From Mycolicibacterium gadium (lineage in GTDB: Bacteria; Actinomycetota; Actinomycetes; Mycobacteriales; Mycobacteriaceae), in assembly GCF_010728925.1 (NCBI RefSeq), contig NZ_AP022608.1, positions 4,092,001-4,156,000 on the forward strand: a DNA stretch of 64,000 nt, given 5' to 3'. The notes under the pieces were generated by a model. That model was not told the DNA's origin. It saw only the letters and a program-made list of their open reading frames with translations, and did not search any database. This document shows, piece by piece, positions 30,200 through 38,187 of the stretch. Made by a program: the position numbers and the translations under genes. Every line of letters starts with the position of its first letter. Positions within the stretch are counted from its first letter, which is position 1.

Positions 30200-30299
30200 T
30201 TGCGTGTCCGCTTGCGCGCCGGTGAGAACCTGCGCATTCTGGTCTGATCGACCCACAGTCGTGTCGGGCTTCACCGAACAACGATGGTGCGGAGGCGAG

Positions 30300-30833
30300 A
30301 TGGAAATGGAGTCTGGTCGGGCGATCGAGATCGCCCCCTTTCATTCGCGCGGATCACTCAAGGGCTTCGTGATCTCGGGTCGCTGGCCGGATTCCACCAA
30401 AGAGTGGGCACAGCTACTCATGGTCGCCGTCCGCGTGGCATCGCTTCCTGGATTACTCTCCACCACAACGATTTTCGGTGCGCGCGAAGAGCTACCCGAT
30501 GAACCCGAGCCCAACACGGTCGGCCTCGTTGTCGCTGAGGGTACGGTCGTCGGCGAATCGGCGGTTCCGCCAGGGTATTTCGCGCAGCATCAGCCACCAG
30601 CCCTATTGATGCTGCACCCGCCGTCCGAAACCATGCCGTCGCTGCCTGAGTGCTCGGGTGCGGCCTCGGGTTGCGTACTGCTGCCCGGTCTCCCCCACCT
30701 GGGTCTCGAACATCGCGCGGCGTGGGTCGAGGCAGAGGCCGACGGCACCGTCACGTCGATGGTGAGCCGGGTCGGCGTCGACCCGATCAGCCACCCCGAC
30801 ACCGCGATCCTTGCCATGCTCCTTGCCGCGTAA
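30300..30833 (+). CDS. Conserved hypothetical protein (Rv3847-like)
   Basis: A 177-aa protein, the same length as Rv3847, which follows sodA in M. tuberculosis. ATG 30300 follows GGAGG (30290-30294). No catalytic motif was recognised. Its first residues (SGRAIEIAPFHSRGSLKGFV) and the C-terminal WVEAEADGTVTSMVSRVGVDP are well-folded looking alpha/beta segments. Its presence right after sodN/sodX shows that this SOD locus is syntenic with the sodA locus. Confidence 0.75.
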   Translation: MEMESGRAIEIAPFHSRGSLKGFVISGRWPDSTKEWAQLLMVAVRVASLPGLLSTTTIFGAREELPDEPEPNTVGLVVAEGTVVGESAVPPGYFAQHQPPALLMLHPPSETMPSLPECSGAASGCVLLPGLPHLGLEHRAAWVEAEADGTVTSMVSRVGVDPISHPDTAILAMLLAA

Positions 30834-30943
30834 GGGTTTTCGAAGGCGGCCGAACCCGCAAACCTGAACGGTCGATTCGGCTACCCGAAATTGTTGTGCT
30901 GACTGGCGTGTCGCCATGACCGCCGGTAGAGTCGAGTTATCAG

Positions 30944-31065
30944 CGAAGGGGAGTAGCCCCCAATCGTCGTGTCGACATACTGGCGCAAGCCCGGCCGACG
31001 AACCGCACCTCAGCACGAGGGTGGTGGGCGAGACCTTCGACCGTTGTTTGGTCGAAAGGTCGTGC
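30944..31065 (+). ncRNA. yybP-ykoY manganese riboswitch
   Basis: The aptamer spans about 30944-31039. The conserved loop GGGGAGTAGC (30948-30957), the second consensus block GTCGACATACTGG (30971-30983) and GCGAGACCTTCG at the 3' end are present. P1 pairs CGAAGG (30944-30949) with CCTTCG (31034-31039). Downstream, GACCTT-CGACC (31032-31042) can pair with GGTCG-AAAGGTC (31050-31061), a hairpin that competes with P1 for CCTTCG and covers AAAGG, the only SD-like sequence before ATG 31073. Mn2+ binding would stabilise P1 and free the SD, an ON switch. Yybp-ykoY RNAs sense Mn2+ and often precede Mn exporters. Confidence 0.9.
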
Positions 31066-31072
31066 CCAACCC

Positions 31073-31780
31073 ATGGTTACCGCAATTCTCATCAGCCTCG
31101 CGGTCGTGTTCGTGGCCGAACTCGGCGACAAGTCGCAGCTGATCACCATGACCTACGCACTGCGCCATCGATGGTGGGTGGTGTTGTCAGGTGTCGCGAT
31201 CGCCGCCACGCTGGTGCACGGACTGTCCGTGGCGATCGGCCATTTTCTCGGCTTGACACTTCCCGAACGACCGATCGCCTTCGCCGGTGCCATCGCCTTC
31301 CTGTTGTTCGCGATCTGGACATGGCGCGAGGGCCGCGCCGATGACGGCGCCGATGAGGTCCGCGTCGCCGAGCCACGTTTCGTCATCTTCGCGATCGTCT
31401 CCTCGTTCGTCCTCGCCGAGCTCGGCGACAAGACGATGCTTGCCACCGTCACCCTCGCCAGCGATCACAACTGGCTGGGCGTCTGGATCGGGGCCACCGT
31501 CGGAATGGTGCTCGCCGACGGCGTCGCGATCGCTGCGGGCGTCCTGCTGCACAAGCGACTGCCCGAGGGCTTCTTGCACCGGCTCGCCAGCGTGCTGTTT
31601 CTGGTGTTCGGCCTCTGGCTGCTCTTCGACGGCGCGCTCGGGTTGCGCTGGGTCGCGCTCGCGGTCACGGGCTCGGTGGTCGTCCTCGTCGGCACCGTGG
31701 CGCTGATTCGCTTCGCGCGGCGGCCGGATTCGGCGCCGGCGGCCGCATCGACGGCGCCGTCCTCGTGCGATTCGCCCTGA
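31073..31780 (+). CDS. GDT1/UPF0016-family manganese exporter
   Basis: A 235-aa membrane protein with six hydrophobic segments in two repeats. Each repeat carries the family signature E-x-G-D-(K/R)-(T/S): ELGDKS at residues 16-21 and ELGDKT at 116-121. Bacterial members such as MneA export Mn2+; the plant and yeast relatives handle Mn2+ and Ca2+. The Mn riboswitch directly upstream strongly supports Mn2+ efflux. Corresponds to Rv3848. A Ser/Ala-rich C-terminal tail is probably disordered. Confidence 0.9.
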   Translation: MVTAILISLAVVFVAELGDKSQLITMTYALRHRWWVVLSGVAIAATLVHGLSVAIGHFLGLTLPERPIAFAGAIAFLLFAIWTWREGRADDGADEVRVAEPRFVIFAIVSSFVLAELGDKTMLATVTLASDHNWLGVWIGATVGMVLADGVAIAAGVLLHKRLPEGFLHRLASVLFLVFGLWLLFDGALGLRWVALAVTGSVVVLVGTVALIRFARRPDSAPAAASTAPSSCDSP

Positions 31781-32159
31781 CGTGGATTCGCGCCGCCGGC
31801 AACTATTGCTCGTGCGGATGTGATCCCGCCATTTGCATCCAAACAGCAAATGTTCGATCCGCCATTGCCAGTGGCTATAGACGTTGCCAGTGGTGAAAAT
31901 CGGGATTACTGTGGCAATCGGGACAACACCCCGAGTACGGCAATTTTGACGATGTCGAACTTATTTGCCCGACCGCACCATGCGACCGCCGTTCTTGCGT
32001 ACTCTGACAATGTCGCCACTGGTGGGGGAGCCCTGAGATCGCGGAAGGTGGGTTAACTTTCCTAGTTTGCACTTGGGTTTGGGCACAACACTCGCTACGA
32101 TGATCAGCAAATACGCCGCCAAATAGTCCGCTCGTCTACGCATGTGGAGGTCAATACCG
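31781..32159. promoter_or_regulatory. Long AT-richer region upstream of espR
   Basis: A 379-bp stretch without a gene, noticeably richer in A and T than its surroundings. It contains a direct repeat TTGCCAGTGG (31865-31874 and 31884-31893, 19 bp apart) and an inverted relative GCCACTGG (32015-32022). A strong GGAGG at 32145-32149 precedes espR. EspR is a nucleoid-associated regulator known to bind its own promoter region, so these may be binding sites; that is inference. Confidence 0.5.
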
Positions 32160-32558
32160 ATGAGCAAGACGTTCGCCGCCCGTCTAAACAGACTTTTCGA
32201 CACGGTCTACCCGCCCGGTCGCGGTCCGCATACTTCCGCCGAGGTGATCGCCGCACTCAAGTCCGAGGGCGTGACAATGTCCGCTCCGTACCTGTCGCAG
32301 CTGCGCTCTGGCAACCGAACCAACCCCTCCGCAGCGACCATGGCTGCCCTTGCCAACTTCTTCCGTATCAAGCCGGCGTACTTCACCGACGACGAGTACT
32401 ACGAGAAGCTCGACAAGGAGCTCACCTGGCTCGCGAACATGCGGGACGAAGGCGTCCGTCGCATTGCGGCGCGCACTGTCGGCCTGTCTGTTGAGGCCCA
32501 GCAGGACATCGTCCAGAAGGTCGATGAGCTGCGTCGCCAGGAGCATCTGGACGATTAG
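32160..32558 (+). CDS. espR: Nucleoid-associated regulator EspR
   Basis: A 132-aa DNA-binding protein, identical in length to EspR of M. tuberculosis. The N-terminal XRE-type HTH runs from MSKTFAARLNRLFDTVYPPG through SAPYLSQLRSGNRTNPS (recognition helix), followed by FFRIKPAYFTDDEYYEKLD. The C-terminal helices (residues 90-132) form the dimerisation domain. In M. tuberculosis it controls the espACD locus, lipid genes and its own gene. It converges with a membrane protein/ImmA pair across a 37-bp gap. Confidence 0.96.
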   Translation: MSKTFAARLNRLFDTVYPPGRGPHTSAEVIAALKSEGVTMSAPYLSQLRSGNRTNPSAATMAALANFFRIKPAYFTDDEYYEKLDKELTWLANMRDEGVRRIAARTVGLSVEAQQDIVQKVDELRRQEHLDD

Positions 32559-32565
32559 CCCGCGG

Positions 32566-32590
32566 TCGCCGGCATTACGGTCGCCGGCGA
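32566..32590. terminator. Hairpin between convergent espR and membrane-protein gene
   Basis: TCGCCGGC (32566-32573) pairs with GCCGGCGA (32583-32590) around a 9-nt loop, in the 37-bp gap between the two stop codons. It could terminate transcripts from both sides; no T-tract is present. Confidence 0.5.
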
Positions 32591-32595
32591 AGTCG

Positions 32596-33768
32596 TTACG
32601 TAGAAGTCTTCTCTGACCTCACGAGCGTGCGGTACTGCGTGGCAATCTCGAGGATCCATTCGCGGTCCGAGTAGACGCTGGGCTGCCGCAACCATCTCAA
32701 ACCGGGGAACTTCGGGTCCCCGTTCTTCCGTGCACCCTCGCGGCCGGCGTAGATCCACAGCGCGACGGCGTGCGCCTGCTCCTCGGGTGACACCGGCGGC
32801 GGCTCCATCTCGGCGTCCTCCCCATCGATGTCGCCGTCGTCCTCCTCGGCGTCACGATCGGCGAGCGCACCGGTCGGCCCGACCCGCTTTCGCGTGACAT
32901 CCGCAGCGGTCGCCTCCAGAAACAACGCATCCGAGATCAACGACATCCGTTCAGCCACCCGGAACGCGAGCGGACCGCGCGGGCGCACGCCGATTCCGAC
33001 ATCCGGCTGCCGGCGCCCCAGTTCGCCCAGCAGCGGCTGGATCACCCTGAGCTCGCGGCGCGCACCGAACCAGTCCTCGATGCTCGGCAGCAGCGAGCCC
33101 GCGGCGACCACCAGCATCGCGCATCCGAGCAGGGTGGCCGCGGCGCCCACCCCCACGGGTCCGGTCCGGCCCACGGCCCGGAAGAAAAAGAATCCTGACG
33201 CGAAGACGATCAGCACGATGCCGACCGTGAACACGAACAACGCCCTGCCGCGACGGCTGCGGTTCGAGTACCGGAGTCCGGCCCACGACACCAGCGTCAG
33301 CGCCAGCAGTACGTACAGCAGCGGCAACAGCCAGGGCAGCGAGTTGCCGTCCGCGGCCAGGGTCCGCTGCAGATACTCCTCGGGCGCCATCTCTGGCTGC
33401 TGCTCCGCCGAGAAGAACGTCACCAGGCTCACCGCCGCGATGACAACCGCCACGGTGTACTGCGCGATCGCGATCCTTCGGATGGTGGCCGGTTTACGCC
33501 CGGACGCGACGGTGGTGATCATCACGCAGCTGCCCGCCGCGCACATCACCAGCGCAACCTGCGACAGACCCATCGAGATGTTCGGCCACCGCAGGACGGT
33601 GTCGACGAGGAGCGTCAGGGGCTGCCAGTTCAGTGCGGCGACCAGCCCGAGGCTTCCCAGCGCGAAGATCATCGCGGTGCTCACCAGTGATTGCTTGTTG
33701 ACCAGCGCCCATCCGATACGTAAACCGGTGGCCAATCCGAGCAGACCGGCGATCACCCAGATGATCAA
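32596..33768 (-). CDS. MAB_1171c-like 7-TM membrane protein with cytosolic C-terminal domain
   Basis: A 390-aa protein whose first 235 residues form seven predicted TM helices (about 1-23, 27-46, 64-88, 98-119, 143-167, 176-199, 205-230). The rest is a cytosolic region with an acidic stretch around residues 305-325 (DAEEDDGDIDGEDAEMEPP) and a conserved-looking end (WLRQPSVYSDREWILEIATQ). The layout matches the actinobacterial MAB_1171c family, annotated as putative transporters. Its ATG overlaps the stop of the metallopeptidase gene by 4 bp, so the two are translated together. 7 TM plus tail is also the layout of a sensor; no transport motif is visible. Confidence 0.75.
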   Translation of the reverse strand: MIIWVIAGLLGLATGLRIGWALVNKQSLVSTAMIFALGSLGLVAALNWQPLTLLVDTVLRWPNISMGLSQVALVMCAAGSCVMITTVASGRKPATIRRIAIAQYTVAVVIAAVSLVTFFSAEQQPEMAPEEYLQRTLAADGNSLPWLLPLLYVLLALTLVSWAGLRYSNRSRRGRALFVFTVGIVLIVFASGFFFFRAVGRTGPVGVGAAATLLGCAMLVVAAGSLLPSIEDWFGARRELRVIQPLLGELGRRQPDVGIGVRPRGPLAFRVAERMSLISDALFLEATAADVTRKRVGPTGALADRDAEEDDGDIDGEDAEMEPPPVSPEEQAHAVALWIYAGREGARKNGDPKFPGLRWLRQPSVYSDREWILEIATQYRTLVRSEKTST

Positions 33769-34256
33769 CCAAACGCCTCTCCGAGCCGGACCTGAACGAT
33801 GGAAGCGCGATCGGAGGGTAACCGCCCCAACCGATACAGCAGCAGCGCCGCGAAGTCCTCGGCTTCCTGCTCCGCGTCCTCACCATTGGGTCCCATACAT
33901 CCGGTGCGCTGGTTCAGCATGTAGCCGATCAACTCGGAGCTGGCCATCTCGGTGTTCTCCATGGCGGCCTCGACGACCGGCATGCCGTCGTGTCCGAGGA
34001 CCAAGTGGCCGAGCTCATGTGCGAGGGTGCGGTCCCATGCCGGCAGACCCTTTTGAATCAGAAACACGTCGCGATCGGCGTATTGACGCCATTGCCCGCA
34101 TACACCGGGCGGCAGATCGGCTGTCTTCAGCTCGATCGGACGCCCCCTGTCCTTACTGACCGCATCGACTAGCCGGGTGAGCGACACCTCCCCGTGGCGC
34201 GGAGCGAGATCCAGAACCGCACTCACTGCGCGGGTGACGTTGCGGCTGGCAGGCAT
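33765..34256 (-). CDS. ImmA/IrrE-family metallopeptidase
   Basis: A 163-aa protein with the zinc motif HELGHLVLGHD (residues 80-90) and a downstream Glu-containing helix EQEAEDFAALLL that supplies the third ligand in this family. ImmA cleaves the phage-element repressor ImmR and IrrE/PprI cleaves DdrO, both XRE-type regulators. The start ATG 34256 has AAGGGGGAA upstream. It is coupled to the 7-TM gene and lies 1.2 kb from espR, itself an XRE-type regulator. Its target is unknown. Confidence 0.85.
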   Translation of the reverse strand: MPASRNVTRAVSAVLDLAPRHGEVSLTRLVDAVSKDRGRPIELKTADLPPGVCGQWRQYADRDVFLIQKGLPAWDRTLAHELGHLVLGHDGMPVVEAAMENTEMASSELIGYMLNQRTGCMGPNGEDAEQEAEDFAALLLYRLGRLPSDRASIVQVRLGEAFG

Positions 34257-34323
34257 AGATTCCCCCTTTCGACCAATCCACTATGCGCTGTTCGGGCCGT
34301 CGAAGCAGCGGTTCCCCAACAGT

Positions 34324-35298
34324 TCAGTCCATAAATCTTGCGGCGGCTCCGGCGCGTACCGCGTGCCCCGCCTTTGCCTGTCGGTAACCAACGAGGCCAC
34401 CGACACCGGTGAGAAGCACCATGCCGGCGAGGCCAGGTGCCGCCACGAGGGCAACCTGTGAAATCCCTGCGTTGCGCAGGTATTCGGTGTACCCGGCGCG
34501 GTAAGACGCGGGCGGGGCCGCGACGTTGCTGGCCGTCTCGGCAGGCGGCGCCTGCCGCCCGGCGGGCGTTTCGGCCGCGGGTACGCGCGGCGACGCCGGG
34601 ACCGGCTCGGTGGGTAGCCCGCTCGGAGCTGCGCCACCAGGGAGTGCCACCGGGGGCGCCACGACGATCGGTAGGGCGAACGGCGCGACCGGAAGTTGCG
34701 GCGCGGCGATGCCGATGCCGGGTTCGGCGTCGACCACGCCCGGCTGCGACGGCGTGTGCTCGGGCAGCAGATGTGGCGGCAGTTGCATCGGCGGCGCATG
34801 CGGCCGACCCGCCGGCGGACGGATAGGTGGGCCCACACCTCCACCGTTACCCGGGGGCGACGGGTCGGGCCGCGGACCGGGTGGCCATTGCCAGCAGTCG
34901 TCTGGCTCTTCCTTGCCCGGCGGTTCTTCCCGCGGTGGCTCTTTGGGCGGAGTTTCGGCGCGACCGCCGTCCTCGGTCTGCGGCCGCTGATGGGGAACGC
35001 GTCCGCTTCCGAATTTGCGTTCCCGCGGCTTACGACCGGCTGGCTCGTCCCGTCGAGATCCGGTGCCCGGCGACGCTTGGTCACGGCCGCCCGGCCGGGC
35101 CGCCGACGGCGTTCCCTCGTTTCGCCGGGATTCGGTCCTGCCGTCATCTGCGTCGTTGGCCCCGACCGAGCCGGGCGCCGGGGTCGCATTCGCAGGAATA
35201 TTGCCGGCACCGCCGACCAACAGCCCGTAAGCGACGAGGAAGCCGGCCGCGGCGATGCCCACACGCGAACCCACTTCTGCACCACCCATCACACGCAT
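34324..35298 (-). CDS. Exported Pro-rich protein with C-terminal TM helix
   Basis: A 324-aa low-complexity protein. An N-terminal hydrophobic segment (VGIAAAGFLVAYGLLVGG) acts as signal or anchor. The middle is rich in Pro, Arg, Glu and Gly (KEPPREEPPGKEEPDD, then Pro/Ala-rich to residue 260). A C-terminal TM helix (ALVAAPGLAGMVLLTGVGGL) is followed by a short basic tail. ATG 35298 is a guess: ATG 35289 and 35427 are alternatives and none has a good ribosome binding site. I recognise no family. It lies 67 bp upstream of the ImmA/7-TM pair on the same strand and may belong with it. Confidence 0.65.
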   Translation of the reverse strand: MRVMGGAEVGSRVGIAAAGFLVAYGLLVGGAGNIPANATPAPGSVGANDADDGRTESRRNEGTPSAARPGGRDQASPGTGSRRDEPAGRKPRERKFGSGRVPHQRPQTEDGGRAETPPKEPPREEPPGKEEPDDCWQWPPGPRPDPSPPGNGGGVGPPIRPPAGRPHAPPMQLPPHLLPEHTPSQPGVVDAEPGIGIAAPQLPVAPFALPIVVAPPVALPGGAAPSGLPTEPVPASPRVPAAETPAGRQAPPAETASNVAAPPASYRAGYTEYLRNAGISQVALVAAPGLAGMVLLTGVGGLVGYRQAKAGHAVRAGAAARFMD

Positions 35299-35454
35299 CG
35301 CCGCTGCGGATTTGCCGTCAAGCGATTGTCGCACAGGTGCGTTGGCCGTTTTGCCCACGACCGAATCGGCATCGCGTCGGGCCAGGGCCACGGGCGACAC
35401 GCACCGGGAGATAGTGTTGTGCGGCATCGACAACGCGACCGGGAGACTGCTGGG

Positions 35455-36108
35455 ATGAGCCTGTTCAAGCGCAAAACCCGCGCCACCCGAAAGGCCGAGG
35501 CCCGCGCCATCAAGGCGAAGGCGAAACTCGAGGCCAGACTGGCGGCCAAGAACGAAGCTCGCCGCATCAAGGCCGAGCACCGGACGGAAACGCGCGCCCT
35601 GAAGGCTCAACTCAGGGCCCAACGCGAAACCGACCGCGCCGCGCTCAAGGTCGCAGACCTGCAGCTCAAGGCCGCGCGTGAAGGTAAGTTGTTCTCGCCC
35701 ACCAGGATTCGCCGCTTCCTCACGATCACGCGGCTGCTCGCACCGGTGGCGGTGCCACTGGTGTACCGGGCCTCTATCGCAGCGCGTGGTTACGCCGACG
35801 AGCGCCGCGCTGCCCGCCTCGGTGTTCCGCTGAGCCAGCTCGGTCAGTTCTCCGGCCACGGCGGGGAACTCTCGGCGCGGATCGCCGGCGCCGAGCAGTC
35901 GCTGCGGATGGTCGCCGAGAAGAAGCCCAAGGACGCCGAAACGAAACAGTTCGTCGCGGCGATCACCGATCGCCTCGGTGATCTGTCGGCCGCCGTCGCC
36001 GCGGCGGAGAACATGCCACTCGCGCAGCGTCGTTCGGCCCATGCCGCCATCGCCAAGCAACTCGACGGCATCGACGCCGACTTGATGGCCCGGCTCGGCC
36101 TGGTCTGA
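35455..36108 (+). CDS. Conserved hypothetical protein with basic coiled coil (Rv3850-like)
   Basis: A 217-aa protein, matching Rv3850 in length and order. The first 80 residues are a highly basic helix with repeated KAKAKLEARLAAKNEARR-type sequence, likely a coiled coil. A short hydrophobic stretch (LLAPVAVPLVYRASIAARGY) follows, then an amphipathic helical region to the end. The function is unknown. ATG 35455 follows GGGAG. It marks the right edge of the segment inserted next to espR relative to M. tuberculosis. Confidence 0.8.
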   Translation: MSLFKRKTRATRKAEARAIKAKAKLEARLAAKNEARRIKAEHRTETRALKAQLRAQRETDRAALKVADLQLKAAREGKLFSPTRIRRFLTITRLLAPVAVPLVYRASIAARGYADERRAARLGVPLSQLGQFSGHGGELSARIAGAEQSLRMVAEKKPKDAETKQFVAAITDRLGDLSAAVAAAENMPLAQRRSAHAAIAKQLDGIDADLMARLGLV

Positions 36109-36123
36109 CGTGCGCACAGTCGA

Positions 36124-36666
36124 ATGAGATCTGCTAAGCACCTTGCCGCCGTTGCGGTTCTGATATTCGGCCTGGCGGTGGGAACGCTGGGCAATGCCGG
36201 TGTCGCTGCCGCGCACGCCGCCCTGATCGCGTCCGACCCCGTCGAGAATGCCTCACTGCCGCAGGCACCGGACCGGGTCAGCGCGACGTTCAACGAAGAG
36301 ATGCAACCCCAGTTCGCGGCGATGACGGTGGTCGGTCCCGACGGCAACCTGTGGTCCACCGGTGAGCCGGCGGTCGACGGCACCGTCATCAGCGTCGGGG
36401 TCCGTCCGCTCGGCCCCTCGGGCAGATACACGGTCAACTATCGCGCCACATCGGCCGATGGCCATGTCGTCTCGGGCTCGTGGTCGTTTCAGCTGACCGC
36501 GGCGGGTAGCGGTGTCGCCGGACCGCCTGTCGGTGCCGCTCCACCGGCCGGTGATTCGTCCGGTACATCCGAGGACGACGGCGGAGTTCCGGTGTGGCCC
36601 TTCTACGTCGGCGCCGTACTGATCGTGGGTGCCGGTGTGCTGTGGGCGGCGCGGCGCCGGACGTGA
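36124..36666 (+). CDS. CopC-domain copper-binding protein, membrane-anchored
   Basis: A 180-aa exported protein. The signal peptide ends near AAAHA, leaving the His at the mature N-terminus that binds Cu(II) in CopC; the second site is in SADGHVVSG. The beta-barrel core covers about residues 30-125, followed by a Pro/Gly linker and one TM helix (VWPFYVGAVLIVGAGVLWAARRR). The start of the CopD-like gene overlaps the stop by 4 bp (GTGA), a common CopC-CopD arrangement for copper uptake or handling. Confidence 0.9.
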   Translation: MRSAKHLAAVAVLIFGLAVGTLGNAGVAAAHAALIASDPVENASLPQAPDRVSATFNEEMQPQFAAMTVVGPDGNLWSTGEPAVDGTVISVGVRPLGPSGRYTVNYRATSADGHVVSGSWSFQLTAAGSGVAGPPVGAAPPAGDSSGTSEDDGGVPVWPFYVGAVLIVGAGVLWAARRRT

Positions 36667-37586
36667 GACGTTCCGCGGCGCTGGCCGGCGGGACGCTGGT
36701 GGTGGTCGCCGCGTCGGTGGTGGCGTGGGCGCTGGCGTACCCGCAGACCTCACTGCCGGTGACGCTCGTGCGTGCGGTCGCCGACTGCGCGGCGGTCGTC
36801 TGTCTCGGGCTGGCGGTCGTGCCGATGCTCGACGACGAGCGCCACCGCCGCGAACTCGTCGGTCGCGCCACCGTGCCGTTGTCCGCCGCGGGCGCGGTGT
36901 GGCTGGCGGCCGAACTCGGGCGGCTGATCGCCGTCGCCGCCCAGGCAGGCGCGGTCCCGGTCTGGCGACTGAGCGCATCGACGACGATCGATTTCGCGAT
37001 GGACACCGCGGCGGGGCGCGCAGGGATCCTGGCCATTGCGGCGACCGCAGCGCTGTGTGTGGCAACGGTCGCGGCGCCGCGGACCGCGGCGGTCAATGTC
37101 GTGGTGGCCGGTCTTTCCGCGGTCGGACTGACGAGCCGCCTGATCACCGGTCACTTCTTCGAAAGCGCGCTCGGCGGTCTGGCGCTGGCCGTTCACACGC
37201 TGGCGGCCGCGCTCTGGTGCGGTGTGCTGGCGGGCCTGGTGCTGACGGTCGACCATCGCGGTCAGTGGGCGCGTGTGTTGCCGCGATTCTCCCAGTTGTC
37301 CCTGTGGTGTGTGCTGGCGCTGCTGCTCGGCGGCGCGGTGGCCGCGGTCGACCGGCTCGGGTCGCCTGCCGAGTTGTACTCCACCGGCTACGGCCGGCTG
37401 CTGACGGCCAAGGTGGCGGCGGCGGCGGTGCTGATGACGATGGGCTGGCGCAACCGCACGATCTGGGTGCCCGCGGCACGGACGCACCGAAGCACCGCCG
37501 TGCTGTCGCGATCCCGGTCACTGGCCGAATTGGCGGTGATGGCCGTGGCGCTCGCTCTGGCGGCCGGTCTGGCCGCCACCGGTTAG
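36663..37586 (+). CDS. CopD-domain copper-handling membrane protein
   Basis: A 307-aa protein with about eight TM helices. CopD features are GHFFES, AVHTLAAALWCGVLAGL (His in a helix) and the conserved ending YGRLLTAKVAAAAVLMTMGWRNR. It starts at GTG 36663 within the copC stop and works with CopC to move copper across the membrane, importer direction in Pseudomonas and unclear in actinobacteria. Confidence 0.88.
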   Translation: MRRSAALAGGTLVVVAASVVAWALAYPQTSLPVTLVRAVADCAAVVCLGLAVVPMLDDERHRRELVGRATVPLSAAGAVWLAAELGRLIAVAAQAGAVPVWRLSASTTIDFAMDTAAGRAGILAIAATAALCVATVAAPRTAAVNVVVAGLSAVGLTSRLITGHFFESALGGLALAVHTLAAALWCGVLAGLVLTVDHRGQWARVLPRFSQLSLWCVLALLLGGAVAAVDRLGSPAELYSTGYGRLLTAKVAAAAVLMTMGWRNRTIWVPAARTHRSTAVLSRSRSLAELAVMAVALALAAGLAATG

Positions 37587-37677
37587 CGCTATAGCCGACC
37601 TGGCATGATGGGGGCCACTGCCGGTACCCGCGCTGACGCCGGACGTGCGCAGACAAGACACTGCAAAGGAGCAGCCG

Positions 37678-38139
37678 ATGGCAGACGAGCAGGACCGACC
37701 AGACGAAGGTGCCCAGTCCACGCCGCCTGGGTCCACGCCGCCTGCGGCCACGCCACCGGCCAAGAAGGCTCCCGCCAAGGGCGCGAAGAAGGCTCCTGCC
37801 AAGAAGGCCTCGGCGAAGGCTGCGAAGAAAGCCGCCCCCGCGAAGAAGGCCGCCCCGGCCAAGAAAGCCGCGAAGAAGGCCCCGGCCAAGGAGGCTCCCG
37901 CCAAGACGACACCGCCGAAGCTGGCGGATACCAACGGCGATCTCACCGCGGCCGCGCGTGAAGCCGCGGCCAAGGCCAAGGCCACCGTCGCCACCGCGAG
38001 CAACCCGGTCGCCGGCCCCGAGCCAGTGCCGTTCATCGGGCCCGAGCCATCCCGGCTGCCGATCGCAGCGGCGATCGCCGCCGGTGTGCTGGCAATCCTC
38101 GTAGTGTTGATCATGCGTCGCGGCTCTGACGAGGGCTGA
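37678..38139 (+). CDS. hns: Lys-rich H-NS-like protein (Rv3852 Hns)
   Basis: A 153-aa protein with a Lys/Ala/Pro-rich N-terminal half containing repeats such as PAKKA and KKAAPAKKAA (residues 27-85), like eukaryotic H1 tails, and a C-terminal TM helix (RLPIAAAIAAGVLAILVVLIM). Rv3852 binds DNA and is membrane-associated, though its role as a true H-NS is disputed. ATG 37678 follows AAAGGAG. Confidence 0.88.
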   Translation: MADEQDRPDEGAQSTPPGSTPPAATPPAKKAPAKGAKKAPAKKASAKAAKKAAPAKKAAPAKKAAKKAPAKEAPAKTTPPKLADTNGDLTAAAREAAAKAKATVATASNPVAGPEPVPFIGPEPSRLPIAAAIAAGVLAILVVLIMRRGSDEG

Positions 38140-38150
38140 ACCGAATTCAC

Positions 38151-38181
38151 TTGACCCTCACGCGACGTCAGGGTCGATAGT
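38151..38181 (+). promoter_or_regulatory. MerR-type promoter and operator, probably leaderless
   Basis: A -35 box TTGACC (38151-38156) and a -10 box GATAGT (38176-38181) are 19 bp apart, the long spacing that MerR activators twist into shape. The spacer holds an inverted repeat GACCCTCACG-cga-CGTCAGGGTC (38153-38175) with one mismatch. The -10 box ends 6 bp before ATG 38188, so the mRNA probably begins at the start codon. Confidence 0.8.
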
Positions 38182-38187
38182 GGCGTT

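Noticed and set aside
34281..35285. Second long minus-strand frame overlapping the Pro-rich gene
   Set aside because: Arg/Ser-rich composition and no signal or TM segment; the other frame has both.
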